From assembly GCA_018969295.1 (NCBI GenBank), contig JAGWYN010000017.1:1-64000 (forward strand): a stretch of DNA of 64,000 bases, given 5' to 3'. This document shows, in pieces, positions 1 through 8,603 of the stretch. The position numbers and the translations under genes are program-made. Positions within the stretch are counted from its first letter, which is position 1, and the number at the start of each line of letters is the position of its first letter. Source of the DNA: Chloroflexota bacterium (GTDB lineage Bacteria > Chloroflexota > Anaerolineae > Caldilineales > Caldilineaceae). Under the pieces are notes generated by a model that searched no databases, had not been told where the DNA came from, and worked only from the letters and a program-made list of their open reading frames with translations.

Positions 1-1319
1 CACCTGGGGAGAAGCGGCTGGCTGCCTATCTGGTGGAGGCGGCGCCGGGGCTGCTGCCGGCCACTCACGGAGAGCGGGTCGCAGCGCTGCGCAGCCATCT
101 GCAGAGCCGCCTGCCCGACTACATGGTGCCCAGCGCCTTTGTCTGGCTGGAAGCGTTGCCCCTCACCCCCAATGGCAAGGTGGACCGTCGGGCGTTGCCG
201 GCACCGGACGCTGTGATGCGGTCGAAATTTTCTGTTTCTCCACGCACTTCTGTGGAGGCTGCGCTTGTGGCGATCTGGCAGGCGGTGTTGGGGATTTCTC
301 CTATCGGGATCGACGACAATTTTTTTGAATTGGGGGGGCACTCGTTGTTGGCCCTTCGTCTGCTGGCGCAAATTCAGCAGTATTGGGGCTGGAGGCTGCC
401 GTTGGCTGCTCTTTTTGCAGCTGCGACACCTGCCCAACTGGCGCTGCAGCTGCAAAAAGAGGAAGTGGTCGACACGGAGTCATCGTTGGTTCCGGTGCAA
501 CTGCTGGGCGGCCAGCCACCCTTTTTTTGTGTTCACGGGGGTGCAGGGACTGTGCTGCACTATTCTGCTCTGGCGCGCCACCTGGGCGCTGACCGGCCCT
601 TTTACGCGTTGCAGGCCGTCGGGCTGGATGGGCGCACCCCACCTTTGACCACGGTCGAGGCGATGGCAGCTCACTATGTGGCTGCGATCCAGTCTGTGCA
701 GCCACAAGGTCCCTACTGGATCGGGGGGCACTCGCTGGGTGGCCAGATCGCTTATGCCATGGCGCAGCTGCTGTGCCGTGCCGGCCACGAGGTTGCTTTG
801 GTGGTCGTCGTCGACACCTTTGCCCCGGGTGGCAAGGCAAAGCGAGAGACCCTGTGGGACGACACAGAGGGAATAGTAGAAATGGTGCAAGTCATTGAAC
901 AGTTTCTGGGTGTATCGTTGCGGTTGACGTATGCAGACCTTGCCTCGATGGCGCTGGAGGAACAGCTTTTGCACGTTCAGGTGCAGCTGCAGAAAGAGGG
1001 TCTTCTGCCTGTTGGCTTTGGCAGTGAACGCTTGCGCGGATTCTATCAGGTTTTCAAGGCGAACAATCAGGCGGACTATCTGCCTGGGGCGGTGATCCCT
1101 GTGCCGATCGCTTTGTTGCGTGGGAGCGACTCTACAGACAGGGGGGTGCGTGCAGAGCTGCGCGCAGACCCGACTTGGGGGTGGCATGCGTTTGCTGAGG
1201 GGGCTGTGGATCTGCAGATTGTGCCTGGGGATCACAGTGGGATGATGCAGGAACCACACGTTCGGATTTTGGCACAACGAGTCAACGAGTGCCTGGCCCG
1301 ACGAGGGTGGCCTGGGTAA
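1..1319 (+). CDS. Nonribosomal peptide synthetase, C-terminal end (A tail - PCP - TE), 5' truncated by window
   Basis: Final module of a nonribosomal peptide synthetase; the reading frame is open from base 3, so the gene begins outside the window. Numbered from the GTG at 33: the end of an adenylation domain with the A10 motif PNGKVDR (46-52), a peptidyl carrier protein with phosphopantetheine site LGGHSL (Ser104), and a type I thioesterase from about 155 with nucleophile GGHSLGG (Ser234), probable acid Asp261 in VVVVDTF and His401 in PGDHSGMM. The thioesterase should release the finished peptide by hydrolysis or cyclisation. It is the last gene of its transcript here, because the next gene is convergent. 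Amino-acid specificity cannot be read since the A-domain core is missing. Confidence 0.93.
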   Translation, partial: PGEKRLAAYLVEAAPGLLPATHGERVAALRSHLQSRLPDYMVPSAFVWLEALPLTPNGKVDRRALPAPDAVMRSKFSVSPRTSVEAALVAIWQAVLGISPIGIDDNFFELGGHSLLALRLLAQIQQYWGWRLPLAALFAAATPAQLALQLQKEEVVDTESSLVPVQLLGGQPPFFCVHGGAGTVLHYSALARHLGADRPFYALQAVGLDGRTPPLTTVEAMAAHYVAAIQSVQPQGPYWIGGHSLGGQIAYAMAQLLCRAGHEVALVVVVDTFAPGGKAKRETLWDDTEGIVEMVQVIEQFLGVSLRLTYADLASMALEEQLLHVQVQLQKEGLLPVGFGSERLRGFYQVFKANNQADYLPGAVIPVPIALLRGSDSTDRGVRAELRADPTWGWHAFAEGAVDLQIVPGDHSGMMQEPHVRILAQRVNECLARRGWPG

Positions 1320-1361
1320 CAAGTGTTTGTGGGCCGTAGACGTTTGAGCGGGTGAGAGATG

Positions 1362-1472
1362 GCGGGCAACGCAACCTGTTCTGCCCTCCTGGGTCAAAAC
1401 AGGCCTCAGCGGATGAGGCTGATTTCGACGCACAGGAGGGCAGAACAGGCTGCGTTCTCTGCTTGTGCCCGC
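1362..1472. repeat. Nested inverted-repeat element between convergent genes
   Basis: Arms at 1370-1391 and 1433-1454 (22 nt each, one mismatch; core CCTGTTCTGCCCTCCTG against CAGGAGGGCAGAACAGG) enclose 41 nt that contain a second hairpin, GCCTCA/TGAGGC (1403-1408 and 1414-1419). Outer arms GCGGGCA (1362-1368) and TGCCCGC (1466-1472) add a third layer. It starts 42 bp after the NRPS stop and ends 2 bp before the stop of the convergent gene. The simplest reading is a bidirectional terminator, but it has no T-tract and is unusually elaborate. Confidence 0.7.
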
Positions 1473-1474
1473 TG

Positions 1475-3517
1475 TTAGAACTGGATGGAGAGCATCTGAT
1501 GGCCCTCGATGGTTGGCACCGTGAACTCGACCCGGCTGCCGTTCATGGCAAAGGGGAGGTCGGTGCCTTGGGGCACAGCGGTGACGCGCTGCACCAGGGT
1601 GGGGACCCGTACTGAGCAGGAGACCTGGTAAAGCGGGATCACATCTTCGAGGATGTCGAAGAATTCGGCGCGGCGTTCTGGGATATAGTGAAGCAGGTGG
1701 AGCACCTGGCGCTGTTGGGCTGGTTGTTCGTTGAGTGCAGCTTGCAGGGTCGTCGGTCCCCCATGACGCACCAGGGGTTCTGGGAGCAGCAGCTTCAGCG
1801 CGTTGACCAACAGCCGTTTGCACCAGAGTGGTGCTATCTTTTGGTAGATGGTGAAGAGGGGGCTGCTGAAGTAGATCGTATTTTTTGTGCGCACAACGGC
1901 CGGATTGCCGGGCTGGCCAGACGAGGGGGTGTGGCGGTGCGAACAAAAGTGCTCCCAGGTGCGGTCGAAGTAGCTGGGCACGATGCTGGCCAGCACGCTG
2001 CTTTCTGGAAGCGCCTGAATATCCAGCCCACGAATGTACATAGCATGTTCGGTGGGCGGCAGCCCCTGTCCGATCTCAGCACCTGGCAAAATGTATTCGA
2101 CATAATCTGTGCGATCGTAGACCCGTCCGCGCGCCAGGTTGCCGGCTGCGTCGCGTGGCCCTTCGCTGGCGAGGGTGACCCCCAGGGCGGGGAGTCCGAA
2201 GGTTTGTTGGTCGGGGGTGAGCCCGGATTCGAAGGTTGCTATCAGCTTTCCGCCCTGTGCCAGGAAGCTGTCGAGTTTGGCAGCCAGTGCGGCGTCAACG
2301 GGGATCGAGTCGGGCAGAATCACGACCTGGTAGGGGGAGAGGTCGGCGGCAGAATCGACGATATCGAACTGTTGGGTTGCCTCTTCGAGCATACGGGTGG
2401 CGCCTTTGATGGCGTCGGGCAGCTGGCCGGCGCTGCCGCCGGCAAATTCTTCGGGGGTGAAGAGTGCGATGTCGGTAAGTGGGCGGGCGTTGTCGCACCA
2501 GGGTTCTTTTTGTTCGACCTCGGCATAGACCTGGCCGATGCGTTCATAGACATAGGGTTCGATCCGTCCGCGTGGGGGGAGCTGGTCGCCGACCATGCAT
2601 TTGGCGTTGAGGGCGAGCATCTGGAAGACCTCGTACTGGAGGGCGGCCAGATTTTTGAACGAATGGAAATCACCCCAGGAGGTATGGAATTTGCCGGTCA
2701 TGCCGAGCAGATCGATGCCGAGTGTGCGGGCGTAGCGGGCGCTGACTGGGAAATGTTGGTAGCCCCAGCCGCCGCTGGGCAGGGTTTCGAGTTCCCAGTG
2801 GGAATAGGCGTCGGCCACGGGGCGGTGGCGGGTTCCGACATGGCCGGCGTTGTAAAAAATGCTTACTTCGGGCTGGATAGCGCGGACAAAGGCGCTCATC
2901 TCCTGTTTGAAATCGTTGAGTGCGTCCAGGGCGAAGCGGGCGCGGTGCTGCGGGTTGGCGGGGTCGAGTCCGGCGGCGCGCATGTGGGCCTGGGTGTAGG
3001 GGTCAGTGGAAGGGTTGATGCGGACGATATCAAAGAAGAGTCCGTCGGTGGGGAGGGTGGTCAGAATTTCTCGCACGTGGGGTTTCAAAAACGTTTCGAC
3101 ATAAGGGGAGCTGACATTCAGCTCCCGATAGAAGCCGGCCTCGAACGGTTTGGTGCCGACAAAGCGGCCATTTTCGTCGACGCAGAGCCATTCTGGGTGT
3201 TGGCGGGCGGTGAAATGGTCCCACTGCACGGTGGTGTAGATGGGCACGCGGATCCCGCGGGCATGGCAGGCGTCGATCTGTTCGCGGAGCAGATTGCGGG
3301 TCAGGTGGGGGTGGCGGCGTTCGGGGTGGAGGGCTGTGTCGTAATAGATCCAGCCGTGGTGGCAGCGGGCAAAGCAGGTGATCGAATTGACGTGGGCGTT
3401 GACCAGCGTCTCGGCGAACTCGTCGGGGTCAAAATCGGCGCCGATGGCTGGAATGGCTTCGCTGGTATGGAAATCCAGATGAATTTCACGATACGGTAGA
3501 AAGTTGGCACGGTTCAT
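1475..3517 (-). CDS. Glycoside hydrolase with beta-galactosidase-trimerisation-like domain, probable GH151-type alpha-L-fucosidase
   Basis: 680 residues. The N-terminus REIHLDFHTS resembles the start of GH151 / alpha-L-fucosidase-like proteins. A TIM-barrel region covers roughly residues 1-350, with acidic motifs such as GLFFDIVR and SHWELETLPSGGWGYQ, and is followed by a Rossmann-like trimerisation domain (about 360-560, including YQVVILPDS and GGKLIATFESG) and a C-terminal beta domain. No signal peptide is visible, so it should act in the cytoplasm on imported oligosaccharides. It is the last gene of an operon with an ABC importer and an MFS transporter. An AAGGAG ribosome site precedes the ATG. 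The family is recognised from sequence; the fucose specificity is inferred and another GH-A activity is possible. Confidence 0.65.
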   Translation of the reverse strand: MNRANFLPYREIHLDFHTSEAIPAIGADFDPDEFAETLVNAHVNSITCFARCHHGWIYYDTALHPERRHPHLTRNLLREQIDACHARGIRVPIYTTVQWDHFTARQHPEWLCVDENGRFVGTKPFEAGFYRELNVSSPYVETFLKPHVREILTTLPTDGLFFDIVRINPSTDPYTQAHMRAAGLDPANPQHRARFALDALNDFKQEMSAFVRAIQPEVSIFYNAGHVGTRHRPVADAYSHWELETLPSGGWGYQHFPVSARYARTLGIDLLGMTGKFHTSWGDFHSFKNLAALQYEVFQMLALNAKCMVGDQLPPRGRIEPYVYERIGQVYAEVEQKEPWCDNARPLTDIALFTPEEFAGGSAGQLPDAIKGATRMLEEATQQFDIVDSAADLSPYQVVILPDSIPVDAALAAKLDSFLAQGGKLIATFESGLTPDQQTFGLPALGVTLASEGPRDAAGNLARGRVYDRTDYVEYILPGAEIGQGLPPTEHAMYIRGLDIQALPESSVLASIVPSYFDRTWEHFCSHRHTPSSGQPGNPAVVRTKNTIYFSSPLFTIYQKIAPLWCKRLLVNALKLLLPEPLVRHGGPTTLQAALNEQPAQQRQVLHLLHYIPERRAEFFDILEDVIPLYQVSCSVRVPTLVQRVTAVPQGTDLPFAMNGSRVEFTVPTIEGHQMLSIQF

Positions 3518-3587
3518 AGGAGTGCTCCTTGTCGGCGTGAAAGGTGGCTGGGCAGATGGATCAGGCGGTTGGGGTGCATGGAGATCG

Positions 3588-4868
3588 TCAGAGGGTGTTT
3601 GGGGGGAGGGGCTGCTGGCGGGGTTCGCGGACCCAGTTGGCCAGCAAAAATGCGCCGACGGCGGAGATGGCGGCGGCGCTGCTGAGCAGGGCTGGGAAGC
3701 CGGCTGCGGTGGCCAGCCAGCCGCCGAGCAGGGGGGCCAGCACGATGGCGGGGGCCAGCAAGGTATTGGTCAGCCCGATATAGGTCGGGCGATCTTCGTC
3801 TGCGGCAAATTCGAGGATGATATTGAGGCTGGAGACGGCGTCGCCGGAGCCATAGGCGCCGAGCAGAGCGAAGCTGAGCATCAGCCATTGTGCGTTGGGG
3901 GCGAGCAAGGTGGAGAGGGCGGCCAGGGCCAGCAGCAGGGCAGCGCTGCTGAGGACGATTTTGTGACCAGCGCGGTCGCCAAGAAAGCCCCAGCCCAGGC
4001 TGCTGACCGCCTGGCTGGCGACCAGCACTGCGGTCAGCAGTCCGATGGTGGTGCCATCCAGGCCGAAGCGTTGGCTGCCGTAGACGATCAGGAAGCCGTT
4101 GGCCATGGTGCCCATCAAAACGACGGTTCGGCTGATGAAAAAGCGTCGGTAGTTGGTGTGGCTGCGCAGAATTGCGGGCAGTCGGCGAACATAGTGCCAG
4201 GTGGAGATACGGGCTTTGAGATGGTCGCTGGGTGGCTCGCGGTTGAGTGCCAGGCCGACGAAGGAGATCGCGGTTGCGGCGAAGGCCAGGGCAAAGAGCA
4301 GGGCAAAATTGTGGGGAAACGTGTAGCTGTCCAGGATGGTTCCGACCAGAAAGGCGCCAAAAATGGCCATCAGCGCGCCGATCCCGTGGCTCAGGCCGGA
4401 CCAGACCCCGCGGCGTTGGACGGGGATCACCTTGGCGATCAGGTCGTACCAGGCGGGCATGCCGGCGCCTGCGCTGAAGCCGGTGATGGCCAGACAGGCC
4501 AGCACCAGGGCGAGGGCCAGGGAGGGAGAGGGCAGCGCAAAGAACCAGACGGCGAGGCCCATCAACAGATAGGGGAGTCGTTCGCCGAAGCTGCCGACCC
4601 ACATGACAAAGGGCTTTTTGTAGCGGAGCTGCTCGGTGAAATTGGCGATAAAGAGCTGGGGGAGATAGATGCCCATTCCATAGAGGGTGGCGATCAGCCC
4701 GACGGCGAGGTTGGAATCGGTCAGTTGGCTGACCAGCACGGGCAGTACGGTCTCACGCGAGACCAGGCTGATGCCGAGTGTGATAAAGGAGACATCGACC
4801 AGATTGACTGTGAAATTCCAGCGCAGATGGCTCGGATCGGGTTGAACGGCAGAGGAGCGAATGGACAT
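3588..4868 (-). CDS. Major facilitator superfamily transporter
   Basis: 426 residues with about 12 hydrophobic helices and the loop composition of an MFS permease (for example NLAVGLIATLYGMGIYLP near helix 2, and a basic/glycine stretch around GDRAGHK in the second half). It lies between an ABC permease gene upstream and the glycosidase downstream in one minus-strand operon, so it probably handles a sugar or sugar product of the same pathway, as importer or exporter. The substrate cannot be read from sequence. The ribosome-binding site is weak (AAAGATTCC), so the exact start is less certain than the family. Confidence 0.85.
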   Translation of the reverse strand: MSIRSSAVQPDPSHLRWNFTVNLVDVSFITLGISLVSRETVLPVLVSQLTDSNLAVGLIATLYGMGIYLPQLFIANFTEQLRYKKPFVMWVGSFGERLPYLLMGLAVWFFALPSPSLALALVLACLAITGFSAGAGMPAWYDLIAKVIPVQRRGVWSGLSHGIGALMAIFGAFLVGTILDSYTFPHNFALLFALAFAATAISFVGLALNREPPSDHLKARISTWHYVRRLPAILRSHTNYRRFFISRTVVLMGTMANGFLIVYGSQRFGLDGTTIGLLTAVLVASQAVSSLGWGFLGDRAGHKIVLSSAALLLALAALSTLLAPNAQWLMLSFALLGAYGSGDAVSSLNIILEFAADEDRPTYIGLTNTLLAPAIVLAPLLGGWLATAAGFPALLSSAAAISAVGAFLLANWVREPRQQPLPPNTL

Positions 4869-4946
4869 AGCAAAGGAATCTTTCTCGTGCAGCGCTTTTG
4901 GCTGGGCAGGATCTGGTGGGCAGAGGCGGGGAGGAGGTCGGCAAGG

Positions 4947-5840
4947 TCAGCCTTTGATGCCGGTCAGGGCGATCCCGCGCACAAAAAGGCGTTGTCCGAG
5001 GAAGAAGACGACCAGCACGGGCAGCAGGACCAGCAGCGAGACAGCCATCATGTACTGGTAGTTGGCATTGCCGTAGGCGCCGCGAAACATATTGAGGGCG
5101 ACGGCCAGCACCTGTTTGTCCATCGAGCGAATATAGATCAAGGGGTAGAGAAAATTGTTCCAGTTGCCGATGAAGCCGAAGATCACCACTGTGGCCAGCG
5201 CCGGTTTGGAGAGGGGCAGGATCAGGTTCCAGAGAATGCGCCCGGAGGAGGCGCCGTCCAGCCGGGCGGCTTCGTCCAGCTCGCGAGGGATTCCCATAAA
5301 AAACTGGCGCAGGAGGAAGATAAAAAAGGGCCAGCCAAACCAGGGGGGGACCATCAGTGGCAGCCAGCTGTCGTTCCAGCCCAGCCGGGTGAACAACACA
5401 TATTGTGGAATGACTGTGACCTCTTGGGGGAGCAGCATGGTGCCCAGCACGAGCAGAAAGAGCAGGTTTTTGCCGCGGGCGCGCAGGCGTGCGAAGGCGA
5501 AGGCGGCCAGGCTGCACGAAATCAGATTGCCGACGATGTTGCTGACGGTGATGATCAGCGAATTGGCGAGAAAGGTATTAAAGGGGAGAAAGTCATTCCA
5601 GCCTGCCACAAAATTTCCCCAGAGCAGGGGATCTGGGATCCACTTTGGAGGGAAGAGAAAGATCTGTTTGGGTTCTTTGAGGGCGGTCGAGAGCATCCAG
5701 AGCAGCGGGATGGTAAAGAGAATGGCGCCGGGCACGGCCAGGGCATAGACCAGCGCGGCATGGGCCCCTCTGCGCACGCTGCGTTTTTGGTGCCAGGGCT
5801 GTGTGTGGGGCAGCGGCGGTCGGGTCAGTGGAGGGGCCAT
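4947..5840 (-). CDS. Carbohydrate ABC transporter permease (CUT1, MalG-like)
   Basis: 297 residues from the ATG at 5840, chosen because AAGGAGA lies about 11 nt upstream; a GTG 21 nt further out is less likely. It has six predicted membrane helices, and the EAA loop reads ELDEAARLDGA, the contact site for the ATPase. The N-terminus is cytoplasmic and proline-rich, typical of MalG-type subunits in this phylum. It pairs with the permease immediately upstream (5881-6807) and the binding protein at 6875-8218. No ATPase gene accompanies the set, so a multitasking MsmK/UgpC-type ATPase encoded elsewhere must energise it. Substrate unknown; a fucosylated oligosaccharide would fit the downstream glycosidase. 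Confidence 0.93.
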   Translation of the reverse strand: MAPPLTRPPLPHTQPWHQKRSVRRGAHAALVYALAVPGAILFTIPLLWMLSTALKEPKQIFLFPPKWIPDPLLWGNFVAGWNDFLPFNTFLANSLIITVSNIVGNLISCSLAAFAFARLRARGKNLLFLLVLGTMLLPQEVTVIPQYVLFTRLGWNDSWLPLMVPPWFGWPFFIFLLRQFFMGIPRELDEAARLDGASSGRILWNLILPLSKPALATVVIFGFIGNWNNFLYPLIYIRSMDKQVLAVALNMFRGAYGNANYQYMMAVSLLVLLPVLVVFFLGQRLFVRGIALTGIKG

Positions 5841-5880
5841 GTCGAACGTATCTCCTTGCACAGATAAAAAAGGTAGCGGT

Positions 5881-6807
5881 TCATGCGGCCTGGTCCTCGT
5901 AGTAGACCCATTTTTTGCTGCCCCACAGCTGCAGCAGGGTCAGGGCCAGGATGATGGCGAAGAGGATCCAGGCCAGCGCCGAGGCATAGCCCATCTTCAG
6001 GTATTGGAAGGCATTTTGGTAGATGTAGTAGACGAAGACCAGGGTCGCTGTGCCGGGTCCGCCCTGGGTCATCACCAGGACATCGGTCAAAATCTGGAAG
6101 GAAGAGATGGTGGAGATCACCAGAACGTAGAAGAGCACGGGGGAGAGCATTGGGATGGTGACGTTGAAGAACTCGTCCCAGGGATGGGCGCCGTCGATTT
6201 TGGCGGCTTCGTAGAGGGAGGTGGGCACGGCCTGCAACCCGGCCAGCAGGATGATCATATTGGCGCCGATAGCCCAGGTGCTTTTGAGGATCAGGGCAGG
6301 GAGGGCCCACTGCTGGCTGCCCAGCCAGAGGGGGCCTGGGATGCCAACCAGTGAGAGGAGGTAGTTGACCAGCCCGACCTGGGGGTTGAACATCCAGATC
6401 CAGAGGATAGAGACTGCCACGCCGCTGGCGATCGAAGGGATGTAGTAGAGGACGCGCATCAGCGTGGTGCCGGGGAGTTTCTGGTTGAGCAGCAGCGCGA
6501 CGGCCAGTGCACCCAGCGTGCCCAAAAGGACGCTGCCCAGCGAATAAAAAAAGGTATTGCGTGTCGCAATCCAGAAGAGGGGATCGTCGAAGAGAAGTTT
6601 GCGGAAATTTTCCAGCCCGACCCATTCCTGGGTGGTGAGGCCGGTCCAGTTGGTGAAGCTGAAAAGCAGCGAAGCCAGGATGGGGCCGCCGGTAAAGAGG
6701 AGGAAGCCGACCAGCCAGAGGCCGATGAAAAGATAAAAGTCGAGCTCTTCGCGTTGGCGCAGCGAGAGCCCTTTGCGGGGGCGTGTGGAGGCAGCTGTGA
6801 GGCCCAT
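5881..6807 (-). CDS. Carbohydrate ABC transporter permease (CUT1, MalF/UgpA-like)
   Basis: 308 residues from the ATG at 6807, which has AAGGAG 7 nt upstream; an upstream in-frame extension would run back through the hairpin and is rejected. It has six membrane helices, with the EAA loop LYEAAKIDGAHPWDEF. It partners with the MalG-like subunit whose gene follows, and is separated from the upstream binding-protein gene by a strong hairpin (6832-6865), which would keep permease expression below that of the binding protein. The substrate is not readable; context suggests an oligosaccharide. Confidence 0.93.
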   Translation of the reverse strand: MGLTAASTRPRKGLSLRQREELDFYLFIGLWLVGFLLFTGGPILASLLFSFTNWTGLTTQEWVGLENFRKLLFDDPLFWIATRNTFFYSLGSVLLGTLGALAVALLLNQKLPGTTLMRVLYYIPSIASGVAVSILWIWMFNPQVGLVNYLLSLVGIPGPLWLGSQQWALPALILKSTWAIGANMIILLAGLQAVPTSLYEAAKIDGAHPWDEFFNVTIPMLSPVLFYVLVISTISSFQILTDVLVMTQGGPGTATLVFVYYIYQNAFQYLKMGYASALAWILFAIILALTLLQLWGSKKWVYYEDQAA

Positions 6808-6831
6808 GGGTCGTCTCCTTTTGGGGGCTCT

Positions 6832-6865
6832 GTCGGCGGGGGGGGGCTGGCAGCCCCCCGCCGAC
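6832..6865 (-). promoter_or_regulatory. GC-rich hairpin between binding-protein and permease genes
   Basis: GTCGGCGGGGGG (6832-6843) pairs perfectly with CCCCCCGCCGAC (6854-6865). It begins 9 bp past the binding-protein stop and lies just before the permease ribosome site. There is no T-tract, so partial termination or 3'-end protection of the binding-protein mRNA is more likely than full termination. Confidence 0.75.
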
Positions 6866-6874
6866 ATGAGCATG

Positions 6875-8218
6875 TCAGCTGCCCTGCAGCCGTTTGGCTG
6901 CTGCTTCCAGCACGGGGGTGCCTTCGGCGAGGATATTTTCGATTGCCTGGTCGACGGTCATGTCGCCGGACTGGACGAGCTGGGTGTTGCGGGTAAAGAC
7001 GTCGAGGATTTCGCCGCCGGCCAGCGACTCATAGGGGCGCCCGGTGACCGCGTAGTTGGTCAGCGCATCCATATAGTATTTGGCATGGGCTGGGGCGCCA
7101 GCGGAGTTGAGCCAGCTGTCGTAGGCTGCCTGGCGGGCTGGGCTGCCGCGGCCGGAGGCGCCCCACATGAACTCCATCCCTTCTTTGGAGAGGTACTCGT
7201 GCATGTAGGACCAGGCGGCATCGGCATGCTTGCTGTCGCGCGTGATGCCGAACCCGCTGCCGAAGGAGCCGCAGATTTGGCCGGCGGGTCCTTTGGGCCA
7301 GGGGGCGACATCCCAGGCAAAACTGGCCGACTCGATCAGGGTAGGGGTGCCCCAGGAAGCCAGTGCAAACATGCCAGTCATCCCGGCCACCCAGGGGCCG
7401 GCCGGGACAGCCTGGGCCTGAGCGGGCAGTGGGGCAACCTTGTGGACGTGGATCAGATCGGCCCACCACTGCAGTGCGGTGCGCGCGGCGTCGCTGTCGA
7501 GCAGAATTTTGGTTTCGGTTGCGTCGATGACTTCGCCACCCCAAGGGCCGACCAACGAAATGCCGAGCTCGTTGCCCAGTTCGACGATGTTGTTGTAATA
7601 GCCGCCATATCCCCACTGATTTTCCTGGGTGAGGGCCTTGGCTGCTTCCAGGAAGTCGTCCCAGCTCCAATCTTCGGCTGGGTAGGCCAGCCCGGCTGCA
7701 TCGAAGAGATCTTTGTTGTAGCCGAGCAGCATTGGGCCGTGGTCGTAGGGAATGCCATGTTGTTGGCCGTTGTACCGGTAGAGACGCCGCGCCTCTTCCC
7801 AGATTCCATCGACGTCAAAGTCTGGGTCGTTGTCGATAAAATCCTGGGTAGAGACGACGATCCCTTCGTGGTTCCAGGGGAACGCGTAGCGGCCGTGGAC
7901 ATAGATAATGTCGGGCAGGGTGCCGGCTGCGGCCCAGGTTGGCACGATCTGGTTGTGTTCAGACCAGGTGTTGTAGGTGTATTCAAACTGAACGTCTGGG
8001 TGGCCTTCTGCGTACTTTTGGTCGAACTCCTCCTGGTGTGGGCGGAAGGCCGCCTCCCAGTGGTGTCCGAATGTGAGTGTGACGCCTTCGGCGGCCGGGG
8101 CCTCGCCGCCGCTGGGGGCGGCAACAGGGGCCTGGCAGGCAGCCAGCAGCGCCAGGCTGGCCGCGCCTGTGCCAGCCAACTGCAAAAATCTGCGTCGCGA
8201 CAGCTGATTCGCTTCCAT
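6875..8218 (-). CDS. Sugar ABC transporter substrate-binding lipoprotein (Tat-exported)
   Basis: 447 residues, first gene of the minus-strand operon. The N-terminus has a twin-arginine motif SRRRFLQL (residues 7-14), a hydrophobic stretch and the lipobox LLAAC (Cys28), so the protein is exported folded and lipid-anchored. The mature part has the family 1 extracellular solute-binding pattern, rich in Trp/Tyr (for example WSWDDFLEAAK and GSFGSGFGITR). It delivers substrate to the two downstream permeases. The start has GAGGAGAGAG directly upstream. A TTGACA-N17-TATTCT promoter lies at 8466-8494 and implies a leader of about 240 nt. Ligand unknown. Confidence 0.94.
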   Translation of the reverse strand: MEANQLSRRRFLQLAGTGAASLALLAACQAPVAAPSGGEAPAAEGVTLTFGHHWEAAFRPHQEEFDQKYAEGHPDVQFEYTYNTWSEHNQIVPTWAAAGTLPDIIYVHGRYAFPWNHEGIVVSTQDFIDNDPDFDVDGIWEEARRLYRYNGQQHGIPYDHGPMLLGYNKDLFDAAGLAYPAEDWSWDDFLEAAKALTQENQWGYGGYYNNIVELGNELGISLVGPWGGEVIDATETKILLDSDAARTALQWWADLIHVHKVAPLPAQAQAVPAGPWVAGMTGMFALASWGTPTLIESASFAWDVAPWPKGPAGQICGSFGSGFGITRDSKHADAAWSYMHEYLSKEGMEFMWGASGRGSPARQAAYDSWLNSAGAPAHAKYYMDALTNYAVTGRPYESLAGGEILDVFTRNTQLVQSGDMTVDQAIENILAEGTPVLEAAAKRLQGS

Positions 8219-8603
8219 ACTCTCTCCTCATCATTTCCATGAAATTGATTTGAACACGCCATCGCCTGCTCTCCGACGAAAAAGCGCCCCGGACAAGGCC
8301 GTCGATGATGCGTGCAGGACACGTAAATTGCAGAAAGAGACGCCGCCAGCCACGCTATGGTTGAATTCATTTGGGTTGGAACCAACAGTGCGACAGGCAA
8401 CTTTCGACGCGCATGACCTTTCGCGTGTCAACCGTTTTGATGCATGTACCCTGTGTCTGGAACATAGAATACACTTCGTCGGTGGGTTTGTCAAGCCTGT
8501 TTTCAAAACGGGGAGGGGGGTCTTTTTTTGGACAAATGGTGCAAGGTATTTTACCATTTTGAACAATATCGGTCTTCTTGGGGGGAAAGAGGGAGAAAAC
8601 TGT
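8219..8603. other. Divergent intergenic region with several dyads
   Basis: 385 bp between divergently transcribed genes. Visible elements: ATTTC-CAT-GAAAT (8233-8245) beside the binding-protein ribosome site, GTTGG-AA-CCAAC (8375-8386), TCAA-N5-TTGA (8428-8440) just downstream of the predicted minus start site, GTTTT-C-AAAAC (8499-8509) just upstream of the minus -35, and AAATGGT-N12-ACCATTT (8534-8559) before the plus-strand reductase gene. I found no coding potential and no convincing plus-strand -35/-10 pair. Confidence 0.6.
8466..8494 (-). promoter_or_regulatory. Sigma70-type promoter of the binding-protein operon
   Basis: On the minus strand a perfect TTGACA -35 (8494-8489) is separated by 17 bp from a TATTCT -10 (8471-8466, 4 of 6). 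The predicted transcript starts near 8459. The palindrome GTTTTCAAAAC abuts the -35 and the TCAA/TTGA dyad lies just after the start site; both are candidate operators. Confidence 0.6.

Noticed and set aside
1362..1472. Integron attC site
   Set aside because: No convincing pair of core sites of the attC type, no integrase and no cassette array nearby; the fold fits a terminator or repeat element better.
1688..3499. A 603-codon open frame on the plus strand opposite the glycoside hydrolase
   Set aside because: No recognisable domain; antisense of a conserved enzyme.
3504..5867. A 787-codon open frame on the plus strand opposite the MFS and permease genes
   Set aside because: Composition (long runs of Gly, Glu, Gln, Asp) is typical of antisense frames in GC-rich DNA; the minus strand encodes recognisable transporters.
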